A stretch of 32,291 nt of DNA from Hyphomicrobiales bacterium (GTDB lineage Bacteria > Pseudomonadota > Alphaproteobacteria > Rhizobiales > Xanthobacteraceae), in assembly GCA_017305515.1 (NCBI GenBank), contig JAFKKP010000318.1, positions 1 through 32,291 on the forward strand, written 5' to 3'. Positions within the stretch are counted from its first letter, which is position 1, and every line of letters begins with the position of its first letter. Shown in pieces: positions 1 to 8,636 of the stretch. The position numbers and the translations under genes are program-made. Under the pieces are notes generated by a model that was given only the letters and a program-made list of their open reading frames with translations, was not told where the DNA came from and did not search any database.

Positions 1-1
1 T

Positions 2-61
2 CAGCAGACCGGCCTGATGGCGAACGCCGATCTCAGCGGCCTTGCGATTACGATGCGGTAA
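2..61 (+). CDS. C-terminal tail of an unidentified protein (cut by the window edge)
   Basis: An open frame enters from the left edge and ends at TAA after 19 codons, finishing ...LSGLAITMR. A clean intrinsic terminator follows 25 bases after the stop, which is what one expects at the end of a real gene. Nothing in the visible residues identifies the family, so no function is proposed. It converges on the gene to its right. Confidence 0.5.
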   Translation, partial: QQTGLMANADLSGLAITMR

Positions 62-82
62 TCGCCGCGAATACGGAATGCG

Positions 83-110
83 AAAGGCCGGGCCCGTTGC
101 CCGGCTTTTT
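83..110 (+). terminator. Intrinsic terminator between convergent genes
   Basis: A perfect 7-bp GC stem, GCCGGGC (87-93) and GCCCGGC (99-105), with a 5-base loop is followed by five T (106-110) on the plus strand and preceded by AAA. It should end the plus-strand gene entering from the left. The T tract runs into the last base of the convergent tspO stop codon, so it may also help terminate the minus strand. Confidence 0.8.
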
Positions 111-562
111 CAGTTCAGCACGATCAGCGATGCGTTGAGCAGCGTCGCAAACGCAACCCACGCAAGATAAGGCGCGAACAGCCATGCGGAGGGCTTGTCC
201 TCGCGCCGCGACAGCGCCATGAAGACGGCAATCGCAATCGCAAGTGCCGTGATGACGATCAGCGCGAAAACCATCTTGTGCGCGCCGAAGAACAAAGGCG
301 ACCACGCGAAGTTCAGTGCCATCTGCGCGAACCAGACTTTCATCGCAGCGCCCGTGCGCTCGCGCGTCCATGTGCGCCAGCCCGCGACCGCGATGAAAAC
401 GTAAAGCACCGTCCACACCGGCGCGAAAATCCAGTTCGGCGGATTGAACGGCGGCTTGTTCAAGCCTGCGTACCATGCGCCCGGCGGATTGCCGATGCCA
501 ATCCAGATGCCGCCGCCGACAACGGCGATCACGAAAATGGCGAGGGTCACGTAACGCGACAT
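110..562 (-). CDS. tspO: TspO/MBR family tryptophan-rich membrane protein
   Basis: This 150-residue protein has the five transmembrane helices and the usual length of the TspO/MBR (translocator protein, formerly peripheral benzodiazepine receptor) family. Diagnostic segments are WYAGLNKPPFNPPNW at residues 30-44, the APVWTVLY stretch just after, LNFAWSPLFF at 83-92 and PYLAWVAFATLLN at 131-143. Family members bind porphyrins and other hydrophobic ligands in the membrane, and in alphaproteobacteria such as Rhodobacter they modulate tetrapyrrole and photosynthesis gene expression. The exact role here cannot be read from sequence. The start ATG lies directly after the stop of a TMEM175-like fragment on the same strand (AAAATAAG then ATG), with GGAAAA as a weak ribosome site, so the two could be translationally coupled. 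Confidence 0.93.
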   Translation of the reverse strand: MSRYVTLAIFVIAVVGGGIWIGIGNPPGAWYAGLNKPPFNPPNWIFAPVWTVLYVFIAVAGWRTWTRERTGAAMKVWFAQMALNFAWSPLFFGAHKMVFALIVITALAIAIAVFMALSRREDKPSAWLFAPYLAWVAFATLLNASLIVLN

Positions 563-563
563 C

Positions 564-698
564 TTATTTTCCTTTGCGCGCGCTTTGCGTCTGAAACAAT
601 TCCGGTAGGCGAAGGTCGATCACCGATAGCGTCATCGCCACGGCGAACACGCCGCCGGTCAATGCATCGAGGCGGGATTTGGGGATTGTGACAAGCAC
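564..698 (-). pseudogene. Remnant of a TMEM175 (DUF1211) family channel, N-terminal helix only
   Basis: Reading from a possible GTG start gives 44 residues containing ALTGGVFAVAMTLSVIDLRL. This closely resembles the first transmembrane helix of bacterial TMEM175/DUF1211 potassium channels, whose signature is roughly F-S-D-G-V-F-A-I-x-x-T-L-L-V-L-D-L. The Phe and Ser-Asp of that motif are replaced (L, T-G), and the frame ends a few residues after the helix, whereas intact proteins are about 180-220 residues. An in-frame TAA precedes the GTG. I infer a decayed or truncated gene. A surviving small membrane protein cannot be excluded, because the frame is open and abuts tspO. Confidence 0.55.
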
Positions 699-744
699 TT
701 AAAACCGAGGGGCCATGAAGGTCATTAAAAACCAAAATTAATGA

Positions 745-771
745 TTGACAATAGGAATTAAAACCTATATC
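745..771 (+). promoter_or_regulatory. Candidate sigma70-type promoter for the two-gene islet
   Basis: A perfect TTGACA (745-750) lies in a strikingly AT-rich stretch. TATATC (766-771) follows with a 15-base spacer, or TATCTG (768-773) with a 17-base spacer. The start codon of the next gene is about 30 bases downstream. The -35 is exact but the -10 is imperfect, so confidence is moderate. Confidence 0.4.
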
Positions 772-800
772 TGACTAAGTGACTTTTAGAGGCAGTTTGG

Positions 801-1181
801 ATGAGAGACGCATTTAGGATCAAAAGAAATCTCATGAACGCCAAGCATGAGTTGCTCGGCATTCAAGTTCGATTGAAGTTTGCTGAACTATTGCAAGCGG
901 TCAAAGCAGGTTTCAATGAAGAACAGCCGCGTGACGCTAACGGACGATGGACATTTGCCGATGCGAGTGGAAATCCGCCGAACGGAGTCGCTGCTGGCGG
1001 CGATATTTTTGGGCAGATTTTCACTGCGGCTACGAGACTTGCTGCAGGTAGTCCGTCAATGAGTCAGTGCGTTGATCTTTGTTTGCCATTGCTATTGCGC
1101 CCGCAATCTCCAGGAAGTAACCGCAACGAATTTTCATTCCGCCGATGTTTAAACGCATGCCTCGGCCGCTTGGGCCAATAA
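801..1181 (+). CDS. Orphan protein with QPRDxxGRWT motif and a Cys-containing C-terminus
   Basis: The protein is 126 residues, with no signal peptide or transmembrane helix. Residues about 38-51 read FNEEQPRDANGRWT, a short motif I recall from many uncharacterised Hyphomicrobiales proteins and some phage-linked ones. The C-terminal part has a CVDLC pair, then a Pro-rich step and RRCLNACLG, giving four regularly placed Cys that could form disulfides or bind metal. The ATG has AGAGG about 5 bases upstream and a TTGACA-bearing promoter before that. Base composition is clearly more AT-rich than the flanking genes, which suggests recent acquisition. The next gene starts 10 bases after the stop, so they are probably co-transcribed. 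Function is unknown. Confidence 0.65.
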   Translation: MRDAFRIKRNLMNAKHELLGIQVRLKFAELLQAVKAGFNEEQPRDANGRWTFADASGNPPNGVAAGGDIFGQIFTAATRLAAGSPSMSQCVDLCLPLLLRPQSPGSNRNEFSFRRCLNACLGRLGQ

Positions 1182-1191
1182 GGAGAAAGAG

Positions 1192-1434
1192 ATGGACGCT
1201 CAGGTTGCTCGGCATGTCATTCGCGCGTGCTTGCGAAGCACTGGAGAACTACAGCGATTGCTCGAGTTGCTGAAAGAGCAATGTCCGCCGGACGAATACC
1301 AGACTTTTGCAAAGGCGATCGGAATGGCACTCGCTTCGATACATATCGAGATTGTCAATCGCGTGACGTCGCTGCATCCGGAACTTGAGGGCGAAATGGA
1401 AACGACGATTTCAAGATATGGCCGCTATCTCTGA
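1192..1434 (+). CDS. Small alpha-helical orphan protein
   Basis: This 80-residue protein is preceded by one of the strongest ribosome sites in the window (AAGGAGAAAGAG), ending a few bases before the ATG, which argues that it is expressed. It is predicted mostly helical from its Leu/Glu/Arg pattern (LQRLLELLKEQCP and MALASIHIEIVNRV), has no signal peptide and no recognised domain. It lies 10 bases behind the QPRDxxGRWT protein in the same AT-richer islet. A partner, an immunity-like or a regulatory role would each be conceivable, but nothing in the sequence decides this. Confidence 0.65.
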   Translation: MDAQVARHVIRACLRSTGELQRLLELLKEQCPPDEYQTFAKAIGMALASIHIEIVNRVTSLHPELEGEMETTISRYGRYL

Positions 1435-1502
1435 CTTTTGTGTGGGACCGTGACTTTCAAAGCCGCTGAGTTACCCAATCCGCTGTGCCAGCCAAGCAAT
1501 CG

Positions 1503-1799
1503 CTACTTCAACTCAAGCACGACAGGCCCGGCGACGGGATCGGTGACGCCGAGTCCGTTGCCCAGATCGTCGAGCGTGTCGCGGAATGAGTTCAGCGTCG
1601 CGATCATGTGCGGCCGCGCGGCGGCGAGCGCGTCCATGCTGTCCCACTCGGCGATGATGCAATAGTTGTGCTCGCCGGTCTTGACCATGTTGACGTGGCG
1701 CAGCCCTTTCCAGTCGTGGGCAACGTTTTTGTGGGCGTCGAGAAATTCCCGATCGCGGCCGGGCTTGACCTTGAAGCGTACCGCATTGAATGCCGTCAT
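1503..1799 (-). CDS. ABM / Dabb-like small dimeric alpha-beta barrel protein
   Basis: The 98-residue protein has the layout of the antibiotic-biosynthesis-monooxygenase (ABM) superfamily. A first beta strand (FNAVRFKVKPG) is followed by a helix (REFLDAHKN), a central strand (HNYCIIAEWDSMDAL) and a helix of the form RPHMIATLNSFRDTL. Such ferredoxin-fold proteins form dimers. Some oxidise quinols or degrade heme, and many have no known substrate. A strong GGAGGAAA ribosome site sits about 6 bases before the ATG. It lies upstream of nothing obvious on its strand and is convergent with the small orphan gene on its left. Assignment to the fold is fairly safe; the activity is not determined. Confidence 0.75.
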   Translation of the reverse strand: MTAFNAVRFKVKPGRDREFLDAHKNVAHDWKGLRHVNMVKTGEHNYCIIAEWDSMDALAAARPHMIATLNSFRDTLDDLGNGLGVTDPVAGPVVLELK

Positions 1800-1871
1800 C
1801 GCGTTTCCTCCGGGCTGTCGCCCGGTAGCATGTCACGGCGGCGGGAAAAATCTACAGCTTTCAGTGTGGCG

Positions 1872-2627
1872 TCACGCCACCCGCTGAGCCAGACACAGCC
1901 AGTCCCACGGCTCGCGCGTGGTCGAACGCGGCTTGCGCAGGCCTTCGACGCTCCACGGATAGTGCACCTTGACGAGCTTCTTCACCTTGAAGCCGTTGCC
2001 TTCCATCGCGGCGGCGAATTCCTCGGCGCTGAAAAATTTCTGCCACGCCCCGTCGCGCTTGACGAGGCCGCCTTCGGTGCGCTCGTCCGGCTCCTTGCCG
2101 AGTTCGTCCACCACGTCCTGCGACTCGATGGATGGCACGACGATCAGCGCATAGCCCTTCGGCTTGGTGACACCGTGGATGTTCTTCCACGCCGCCTCGC
2201 GCTTCTTTGCGCTGCCCATCGTCACGACGTTGAGGCTCACGGTGAGATCGGCGCGCGGGCCGAAAAATTTCGCCGCGCGCGTCATGTCCATCGCGAACCA
2301 TTCGGCATGCGCGATCTTCGCACAGCGGCGCTTGGCGCGCAGCACGATGCGCGTTGCGAAATCGAGCGCGAAAATCTTCGAGAATTTATTCTGATATTTT
2401 TTGACGAAACTTCCGACGCCGCAGCCCATATCCACCAGCACCGGATCCTTGCGGCTCTTCAGCGCCGCGCGCACCAGTTTATTGAACTGGTTGTTGGTTT
2501 CCTTGGTGACGATGTCGCACACCGTCGACTCGAATTTGGCGGCGTGCTTGTTCCAGTCATTGTGATTCACGTTGTTGCCCGTTCGCTTGAGGAATTTTTG
2601 AAAATTCAACGAACGCAACGCGCACAT
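1872..2627 (-). CDS. Class I SAM-dependent methyltransferase
   Basis: The core shows the SAM-binding glycine loop LVDMGCGVGSF near residues 64-74, an acidic residue after the second strand (FALDF near 86-90) and a motif-II/III region (ADLTVSLNVV, then KPKGYALIVVPS), as in Rossmann-fold class I methyltransferases. The substrate is not evident. Two starts are possible. The ATG used here gives 251 residues, but its first 19 codons are AT-rich, contain an inverted repeat and have only a weak ribosome site. A GTG at 2570 would start NHNDWNKHAAKFES, which is where similarity to relatives is likely to begin, and would give 232 residues. It stands alone, about 120 bases from the RidA-like gene upstream. 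Confidence 0.85.
   Translation of the reverse strand: MCALRSLNFQKFLKRTGNNVNHNDWNKHAAKFESTVCDIVTKETNNQFNKLVRAALKSRKDPVLVDMGCGVGSFVKKYQNKFSKIFALDFATRIVLRAKRRCAKIAHAEWFAMDMTRAAKFFGPRADLTVSLNVVTMGSAKKREAAWKNIHGVTKPKGYALIVVPSIESQDVVDELGKEPDERTEGGLVKRDGAWQKFFSAEEFAAAMEGNGFKVKKLVKVHYPWSVEGLRKPRSTTREPWDWLCLAQRVA
2592..2607. repeat. Short AT-rich inverted repeat at the 5' end of the methyltransferase gene
   Basis: GAATTTT (2592-2598) and AAAATTC (2601-2607) form a perfect 7-bp inverted repeat around TG. It lies between the two candidate starts of the methyltransferase gene. If the GTG start is used, this would be a leader or operator element and not coding DNA. Confidence 0.4.
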
Positions 2628-2747
2628 GTCCGGCGCGCAAATCAGGGCGCCGAATCACTTCGGTCGAATTTGAGCGAAATGATTCCGCGCCGCAATGCCA
2701 AATCGAATCGGAAAGGTTAACGAACGAGCGTCCCGTCTACGTCGCGC

Positions 2748-3131
2748 TCACGCCTTCAGCCACGCCACGCCTTCGATCTCGATCAGCATTTTCGGATCGG
2801 GGAGTGCGGCGACGACGCATGTCGTGCGTGCAGGGTAGGGCGCGGGACCGAACGCGGCTGCATAGAGCTTGTTCATGGTGGCCACATCGGATGCGCGCGT
2901 CAGCAGCACGTTGACCTTCGCGAGTTGCCGAAGCGACGCGCCGGCTTCATCGAGCGTGCGCGACAGGTTCGCGATGACATTGGCGAACTGCGCCTCGAAC
3001 GAATCCGGCAATTCGCCCTTCGCGTCGAAGCCCGGAATGCCGGAGACGAACACGAAGTCTCCGGCCACCGTCGCGAACGACAGCGGCGGCGCCTTGATGC
3101 CGGGTGGAGGTGCGATGTGGGTGAGGGGCAT
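2748..3131 (-). CDS. RidA / YjgF family protein (enamine/imine deaminase type)
   Basis: The length (127 residues) and order of elements fit the RidA (YjgF/YER057c/UK114) family, trimeric proteins that hydrolyse reactive enamines and imines such as 2-aminoacrylate made by PLP enzymes. FVSGIPGFDAKG lies near 28-39, the strand-helix part around NVIANLSRTLDEAGASL near 51-67, and the C-terminal block PYPARTTCVVAALPDP near 99-113. That block holds Arg102, equivalent in position to the conserved active-site Arg, and Cys105. Glu118 and Glu120 follow in LIEIEGVAW. The ATG has GGAG 8 bases upstream. Members of this family outside the archetypal RidA group can have other roles, so the subfamily is left open. 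Confidence 0.9.
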   Translation of the reverse strand: MPLTHIAPPPGIKAPPLSFATVAGDFVFVSGIPGFDAKGELPDSFEAQFANVIANLSRTLDEAGASLRQLAKVNVLLTRASDVATMNKLYAAAFGPAPYPARTTCVVAALPDPKMLIEIEGVAWLKA

Positions 3132-3219
3132 GGCGTGCTCCGCATGAACTAAGAGAGGTTTGATTTAGATTTCGGGCGGCCGCTTTTTAATACGGACTCC
3201 ACTTAGCAGGTATATTGCT

Positions 3220-3741
3220 TCACCTGCCTACACCCGTTCGACCTTTGGCCAACCGGCAAGAGTAACTGTCCGAGCCGCCAGGCACGGCAGCCTGGGTGCC
3301 GTCCGGAAACCATTGACGATAGTTGCGTGTTGCGTTGCCACCTGCGCCTTGCAGCGAAACTGTAAATCTATCCTCGACCATCATCTTGCGGCCGTCGCAG
3401 ATTCCGCAAGTCTGCGTGACCGTCGCTGTCAGGCTGATTTGGCTGCCGCTGACGCTCGCGGAGGATTCATAGGTGAGATCGCCCGAACCGTGTCCGCTGC
3501 GCTGGCTGCCAATGTCGTAGATAATCCCGGCACTCGACGACTTTTTCCCCGTCGCGTCGTACTGGAAAATTCGTTGACCGGAAAAGTAAAGCGTGCGCAC
3601 CGATGGAAAGCGCGGATTGCTTGCGTTCGTGCAGATCAATGTATTGCCTGAGAGCGATGAATCTTGCGCAGCACTCGTCACCGCGCTCGTTACGATGAGT
3701 GCCGCGACGAGAACAAAAGGAATCCGAAATGTCGTTCGCAT
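3220..3741 (-). CDS. Secreted protein of unknown function with four cysteines
   Basis: An N-terminal signal peptide is clear: basic MRTTFR, then a hydrophobic core to about residue 20, with a likely cleavage after TSAA near residue 25. The mature part of about 148 residues contains Cys37, a CGIC pair (112-115) and Cys162, so two periplasmic disulfides are plausible. The remainder is rich in Ser, Gly and beta-branched residues, suggesting a beta fold. A GGAGAG ribosome site precedes the ATG. No known domain is recognised. It lies upstream of the RidA-like gene but is separated from it by 88 bases. Confidence 0.7.
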   Translation of the reverse strand: MRTTFRIPFVLVAALIVTSAVTSAAQDSSLSGNTLICTNASNPRFPSVRTLYFSGQRIFQYDATGKKSSSAGIIYDIGSQRSGHGSGDLTYESSASVSGSQISLTATVTQTCGICDGRKMMVEDRFTVSLQGAGGNATRNYRQWFPDGTQAAVPGGSDSYSCRLAKGRTGVGR

Positions 3742-3864
3742 TTACAATCTCTCCACTGGAAATAACTTCATTGAAGCAAATTTGGCGGAGCCCGCACCGC
3801 AAGCGATCAAAACGACATTGAAGCGATACGCGCCTCACAACGTTTTGCTGCTCATCGTCAGGCG

Positions 3865-4575
3865 TCAGTTGTTTGCAAGCTGACAATTGTCATCGAGGCG
3901 AAGGGTGTCGTCGTTCAGATCCCATTCCGCCATCTTTCCCGTTATCCGAACGCGATTGCCGACGGGAAAATCGTGCGCCAATTGAGCGCGGTTCGCGTCG
4001 CTCAACTGGCAGAACACGCGCTCCTGTCCTATCGCGATCTCCACGTACCAGACCCAGGTTATGAATCTCTGCAGATAGTTCTGGACCGTGCCCGTGTCGG
4101 AAAAAACCTTGCCCAGATATGTGCGCTCGAAATAGGCGCTCTTCATGTCCGCGACGACCTTCATGCCGAACGAAGGCGCAACCGCAGGCTTGTTGACTTC
4201 GCACTCATCCTTCAGCAGCAGCGAATGGTCTTTCAGATACCACTGGTCCATGACGCCGGTGAGCCGGATCGGCGTGCCGATCGGAAAATTGCTTCGATAG
4301 CGTTCATAGGTCGATTGCGTGAGGCCGCAATAGCCCGCGTCATCGCCCTTCTTCATTTGAATGTAGGGTTGCCCGAAATTCTCGTCCGATCTGTTGGCGT
4401 AGACATCGACAACGCCGGTATCCGAAAAATTCTTGCCCTTGTATGTGCGCTGGAAATATCCGGTTTTGAGGTCGCGGATCACGGCCACGCCGTAGGTCTG
4501 GTCGCTCATCGCAAGGTCGGCGGTCAGGAAAATTGTTGCGGTCGCGGCGGCAGCCGCGACGATCCATCTGTGCAT
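3865..4575 (-). CDS. Secreted protein with two tandem OB-like repeats
   Basis: After a signal peptide (about residues 1-23), the 236-residue protein consists of two related units, about 31-127 and 139-233. Each has D-x-K-x-x-Y-F-x-R-T-Y-x-G-K-x-F-S-D-T-G near its start. Each then has a Cys within a short strand (YCGL and FCQL, Cys83 and Cys189), an N/D-F-P-x-G turn, a strand with R-L-T-G or R-I-T-G, an aromatic M-x-x-W, and a final L-x-L-x-D-x-C (Cys125 and Cys231). This resembles the OB-fold tRNA_anti-like family. One disulfide per unit is likely. The ligand is unknown. GGGGAGGA precedes the ATG. Identification of the duplication is direct; the fold is inferred. Confidence 0.75.
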   Translation of the reverse strand: MHRWIVAAAAATATIFLTADLAMSDQTYGVAVIRDLKTGYFQRTYKGKNFSDTGVVDVYANRSDENFGQPYIQMKKGDDAGYCGLTQSTYERYRSNFPIGTPIRLTGVMDQWYLKDHSLLLKDECEVNKPAVAPSFGMKVVADMKSAYFERTYLGKVFSDTGTVQNYLQRFITWVWYVEIAIGQERVFCQLSDANRAQLAHDFPVGNRVRITGKMAEWDLNDDTLRLDDNCQLANN

Positions 4576-4591
4576 GATAAAATCCTCCCCG

Positions 4592-4613
4592 AAAAAATTT
4601 GCAAGTTTACAAA

Positions 4614-4615
<2 letters not shown>
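4592..4615 (-). terminator. Weak terminator at the end of the thiamine operon
   Basis: On the minus strand, AATTTG and CAAATT form a 6-bp stem with an 8-base loop, followed by TTTT. The stem starts inside the thiC stop codon. It is AT-rich and short, so termination may be inefficient, but no better candidate lies in the 38 bases before the next gene. Confidence 0.35.
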
Positions 4616-6939
<2,324 letters not shown>

Positions 6940-6948
6940 GTCTGTTTC

Positions 6949-7557
6949 CTAAGCAGCTTGCGAATATTGACCCAGCCACGCGCGCACCCGCGCATCCGGA
7001 TCGGCGTTCATGGTGACGTCGCTGACGACGGCGATGGAATTTGCACCCGCTGCGAAAATCTCCGCCGCGTGTTCGAGCTTGATGCCGCCGATGGCGACGA
7101 GCGGAATATCGCCGATGGCGAGCTTCCACGCCGTGATGCGCTCGATGCCTTGCGGGGCGAAACGCATCTTCTTCAGCGTCGTCTCGAAAATGGGTCCGAG
7201 CGCGATGTAATCGGGCTTGTGCATCAGCGCGTTGTCGAGTTCGTCCTCGTCATGCGTCGAGATGCCGAGCGTGAGGCCCGCCTTGCGGATCGCTGCGACA
7301 TCGGCGGTTGCGAGGTCTTCCTGGCCGAGATGCAGATGCTGTGCGCCGCAATCGATGGCGGCCTTCCAGTAATCATTGACAACGAGTTTTGTCGGCGTGC
7401 CGTAAGTGATCTTCAGCGCGTCGCGCACCAGCACGTTCGCTGCGGCGTCATCGAGATTCTTAGCGCGCAATTGAATCGTGCCGACGCCGAGCTTCGTCAG
7501 CCGCGAAAGCCACGCGACGCTGTCGACCACGGGATAGAAGCGATCAGGATACGGCAT
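6949..7557 (-). CDS. thiE: Thiamine phosphate synthase ThiE
   Basis: ThiE joins hydroxymethylpyrimidine diphosphate and carboxythiazole phosphate to give thiamine phosphate. The 202-residue TIM barrel shows [13 protein letters not shown] near its start, VNDYW at the pyrimidine-binding strand, [11 protein letters not shown], then ISTHDEDEL and [12 protein letters not shown], and the phosphate-binding [11 protein letters not shown]. Spacing and order match the family. The ATG overlaps the end of thiG by 14 bases, indicating translational coupling. Between them, thiE and thiG read in different frames. Confidence 0.95.
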   Translation of the reverse strand: MPYPDRFYPVVDSVAWLSRLTKLGVGTIQLRAKNLDDAAANVLVRDALKITYGTPTKLVVNDYWKAAIDCGAQHLHLGQEDLATADVAAIRKAGLTLGISTHDEDELDNALMHKPDYIALGPIFETTLKKMRFAPQGIERITAWKLAIGDIPLVAIGGIKLEHAAEIFAAGANSIAVVSDVTMNADPDARVRAWLGQYSQAA

Positions 7558-8335
7558 GCCAGAACGGCGTCCCTACGACTGGAGTTGACGGTGAAGCAAA
7601 GTCGCGCGCGCCCATCAGGCCGGATTCGAATCCGGCGCGGCCCGCTTCGATTGCGAGTTTGAACGCGCCGGCCATGCGAGGCGGATTTTCGGCTTTTGCA
7701 ATCGCGGTGTTAAGCAACACGGCGTCGTATCCCAATTCCATCGCCTCAGATGCATGTGACGGCGCGCCGATGCCGGCATCGACCACGAGCGCAATGTCAG
7801 GCAGGCGCTGGCGCAGCAGTTTCAGCGCATCGCGATTGACGATGCCGCGCGCGCTGCCGATGGGCGATGCCCACGGCATCACGACCTTACAACCTGCATC
7901 GACGAGCTTCATCGCGACGCTGAAATCCTCGGTGCAATAGGGAAACACCTCGAAGCCGTCTTTGATGAGGATGTTTGCGGCTTCGACAAGTCCGACGACA
8001 TCGGGTTGCAGCGTCTCGTCGTCGGCGATGACTTCGAGCTTGATCCACGGCGTGTTGAACAGTTCGCGCGCGAGTTTCGCCGTCGTCACCGCTTCGCGCA
8101 CGGATTTGCATCCGGCGGTGTTCGGCAGCACAGTGACTTTCAGTTCGCGGATCAGCGACCAGAACTGGTCGCCGGTCTTGCCGCCTGCGGTTTCGCGGCG
8201 CACGGACATTGTGACGATTTCGCTGCCTGCGGCGCGGATCGAATCCTGCATGATCTTCGGCGACGGATAGAGCGCGCTGCCGATCAGAAGCCGCGAGGAA
8301 AATTCCTTGCCGTAGAAGTTGACGGTCTTGGTCAT
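7544..8335 (-). CDS. thiG: Thiazole synthase ThiG
   Basis: ThiG forms the thiazole ring from deoxyxylulose phosphate, dehydroglycine and ThiS thiocarboxylate. The 263-residue protein contains [12 protein letters not shown] with the expected Schiff-base lysine at Lys99, [14 protein letters not shown] and [19 protein letters not shown], the usual phosphate-binding turns. I chose the ATG giving [12 protein letters not shown], because family members begin here. The frame stays open upstream to 8524, but that extension reads through an intergenic palindromic repeat and has no family similarity. ThiO supplies the imine substrate and ThiS the sulfur; both genes lie directly upstream. It overlaps thiE by 14 bases. 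Confidence 0.96.
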   Translation of the reverse strand: MTKTVNFYGKEFSSRLLIGSALYPSPKIMQDSIRAAGSEIVTMSVRRETAGGKTGDQFWSLIRELKVTVLPNTAGCKSVREAVTTAKLARELFNTPWIKLEVIADDETLQPDVVGLVEAANILIKDGFEVFPYCTEDFSVAMKLVDAGCKVVMPWASPIGSARGIVNRDALKLLRQRLPDIALVVDAGIGAPSHASEAMELGYDAVLLNTAIAKAENPPRMAGAFKLAIEAGRAGFESGLMGARDFASPSTPVVGTPFWHAVS

Positions 8336-8349
8336 TTGCGATCTCCGCT

Positions 8350-8399
8350 CATTCCCGCGCAAGCGGGAATCCGGTCTGGGTCCCCGCTTGCGCGGGGAC
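8350..8399. repeat. REP-like pair of inverted palindromes inside the thiamine operon
   Basis: Two palindromes stand 9 bases apart. The first is ATTCCCGC (8351-8358) with GCGGGAAT (8363-8370). The second is GTCCCCGC (8380-8387) with GCGGGGAC (8392-8399). The loops are GCAA and TTGC. Reverse-complementing the second gives nearly the first, so the element is a head-to-head pair of the same unit, the layout of REP/BIME elements. It lies in the 103-base gap between thiS and thiG and must be transcribed in the operon mRNA, where it would form two stable hairpins. Confidence 0.8.
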
Positions 8400-8438
8400 G
8401 AACGGTGGAAGACTCTTGGAGACGGGAATTTGTCATCC

Positions 8439-8636
8439 TCATCCTCCCTGCCTCGGCGTGAGGATTTCCACCGCGTCATTGTCGTTGAGCGGCGTGTCTG
8501 CCCATTTTGCGCGCGGCACGACATCGTAGTTCACCGCGACTGCAAGATGCGTGCCTTCATATTCAAGCTCGGTGAGCAGCGCGTCGACACGCGTCGCTTT
8601 CGCCTCGATGCTCTCGCCGTTGACGATCAGGCGCAT
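8439..8636 (-). CDS. thiS: Sulfur carrier protein ThiS
   Basis: This 65-residue ubiquitin-like protein starts [11 protein letters not shown] and ends in the essential Gly-Gly (PRQGG), which is adenylated and converted to a thiocarboxylate that donates sulfur to ThiG. Intermediate landmarks are VDALLTEL (helix), [13 protein letters not shown] and [11 protein letters not shown], all at the expected places. The length is normal. The start overlaps the thiO stop by 10 bases. The adenylating enzyme ThiF is not in the window. Confidence 0.95.
   Translation of the reverse strand: MRLIVNGESIEAKATRVDALLTELEYEGTHLAVAVNYDVVPRAKWADTPLNDNDAVEILTPRQGG

Noticed and set aside
725-741. Two TTAA boxes as a CtrA site before the orphan islet
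   Set aside because: The spacing is nine bases, not seven, and the whole stretch is AT-rich, so chance matches are expected.
1608-2720. 370-codon open frame on the plus strand
   Set aside because: It lies opposite two well supported genes (ABM-like protein and methyltransferase), has no domain likeness and an Arg/His-heavy composition typical of antisense frames in GC-rich DNA.
3208-3229. GCAGGT...ACCTGC inverted repeat at the end of the secreted Cys protein gene as a terminator
   Set aside because: Only a 6-bp stem with a 10-base loop and no T run on either strand.
8336-8524. 63-codon N-terminal extension of ThiG
   Set aside because: It reads through the REP-like palindromes and overlaps thiS on the same strand; ThiG family similarity starts at the inner ATG.
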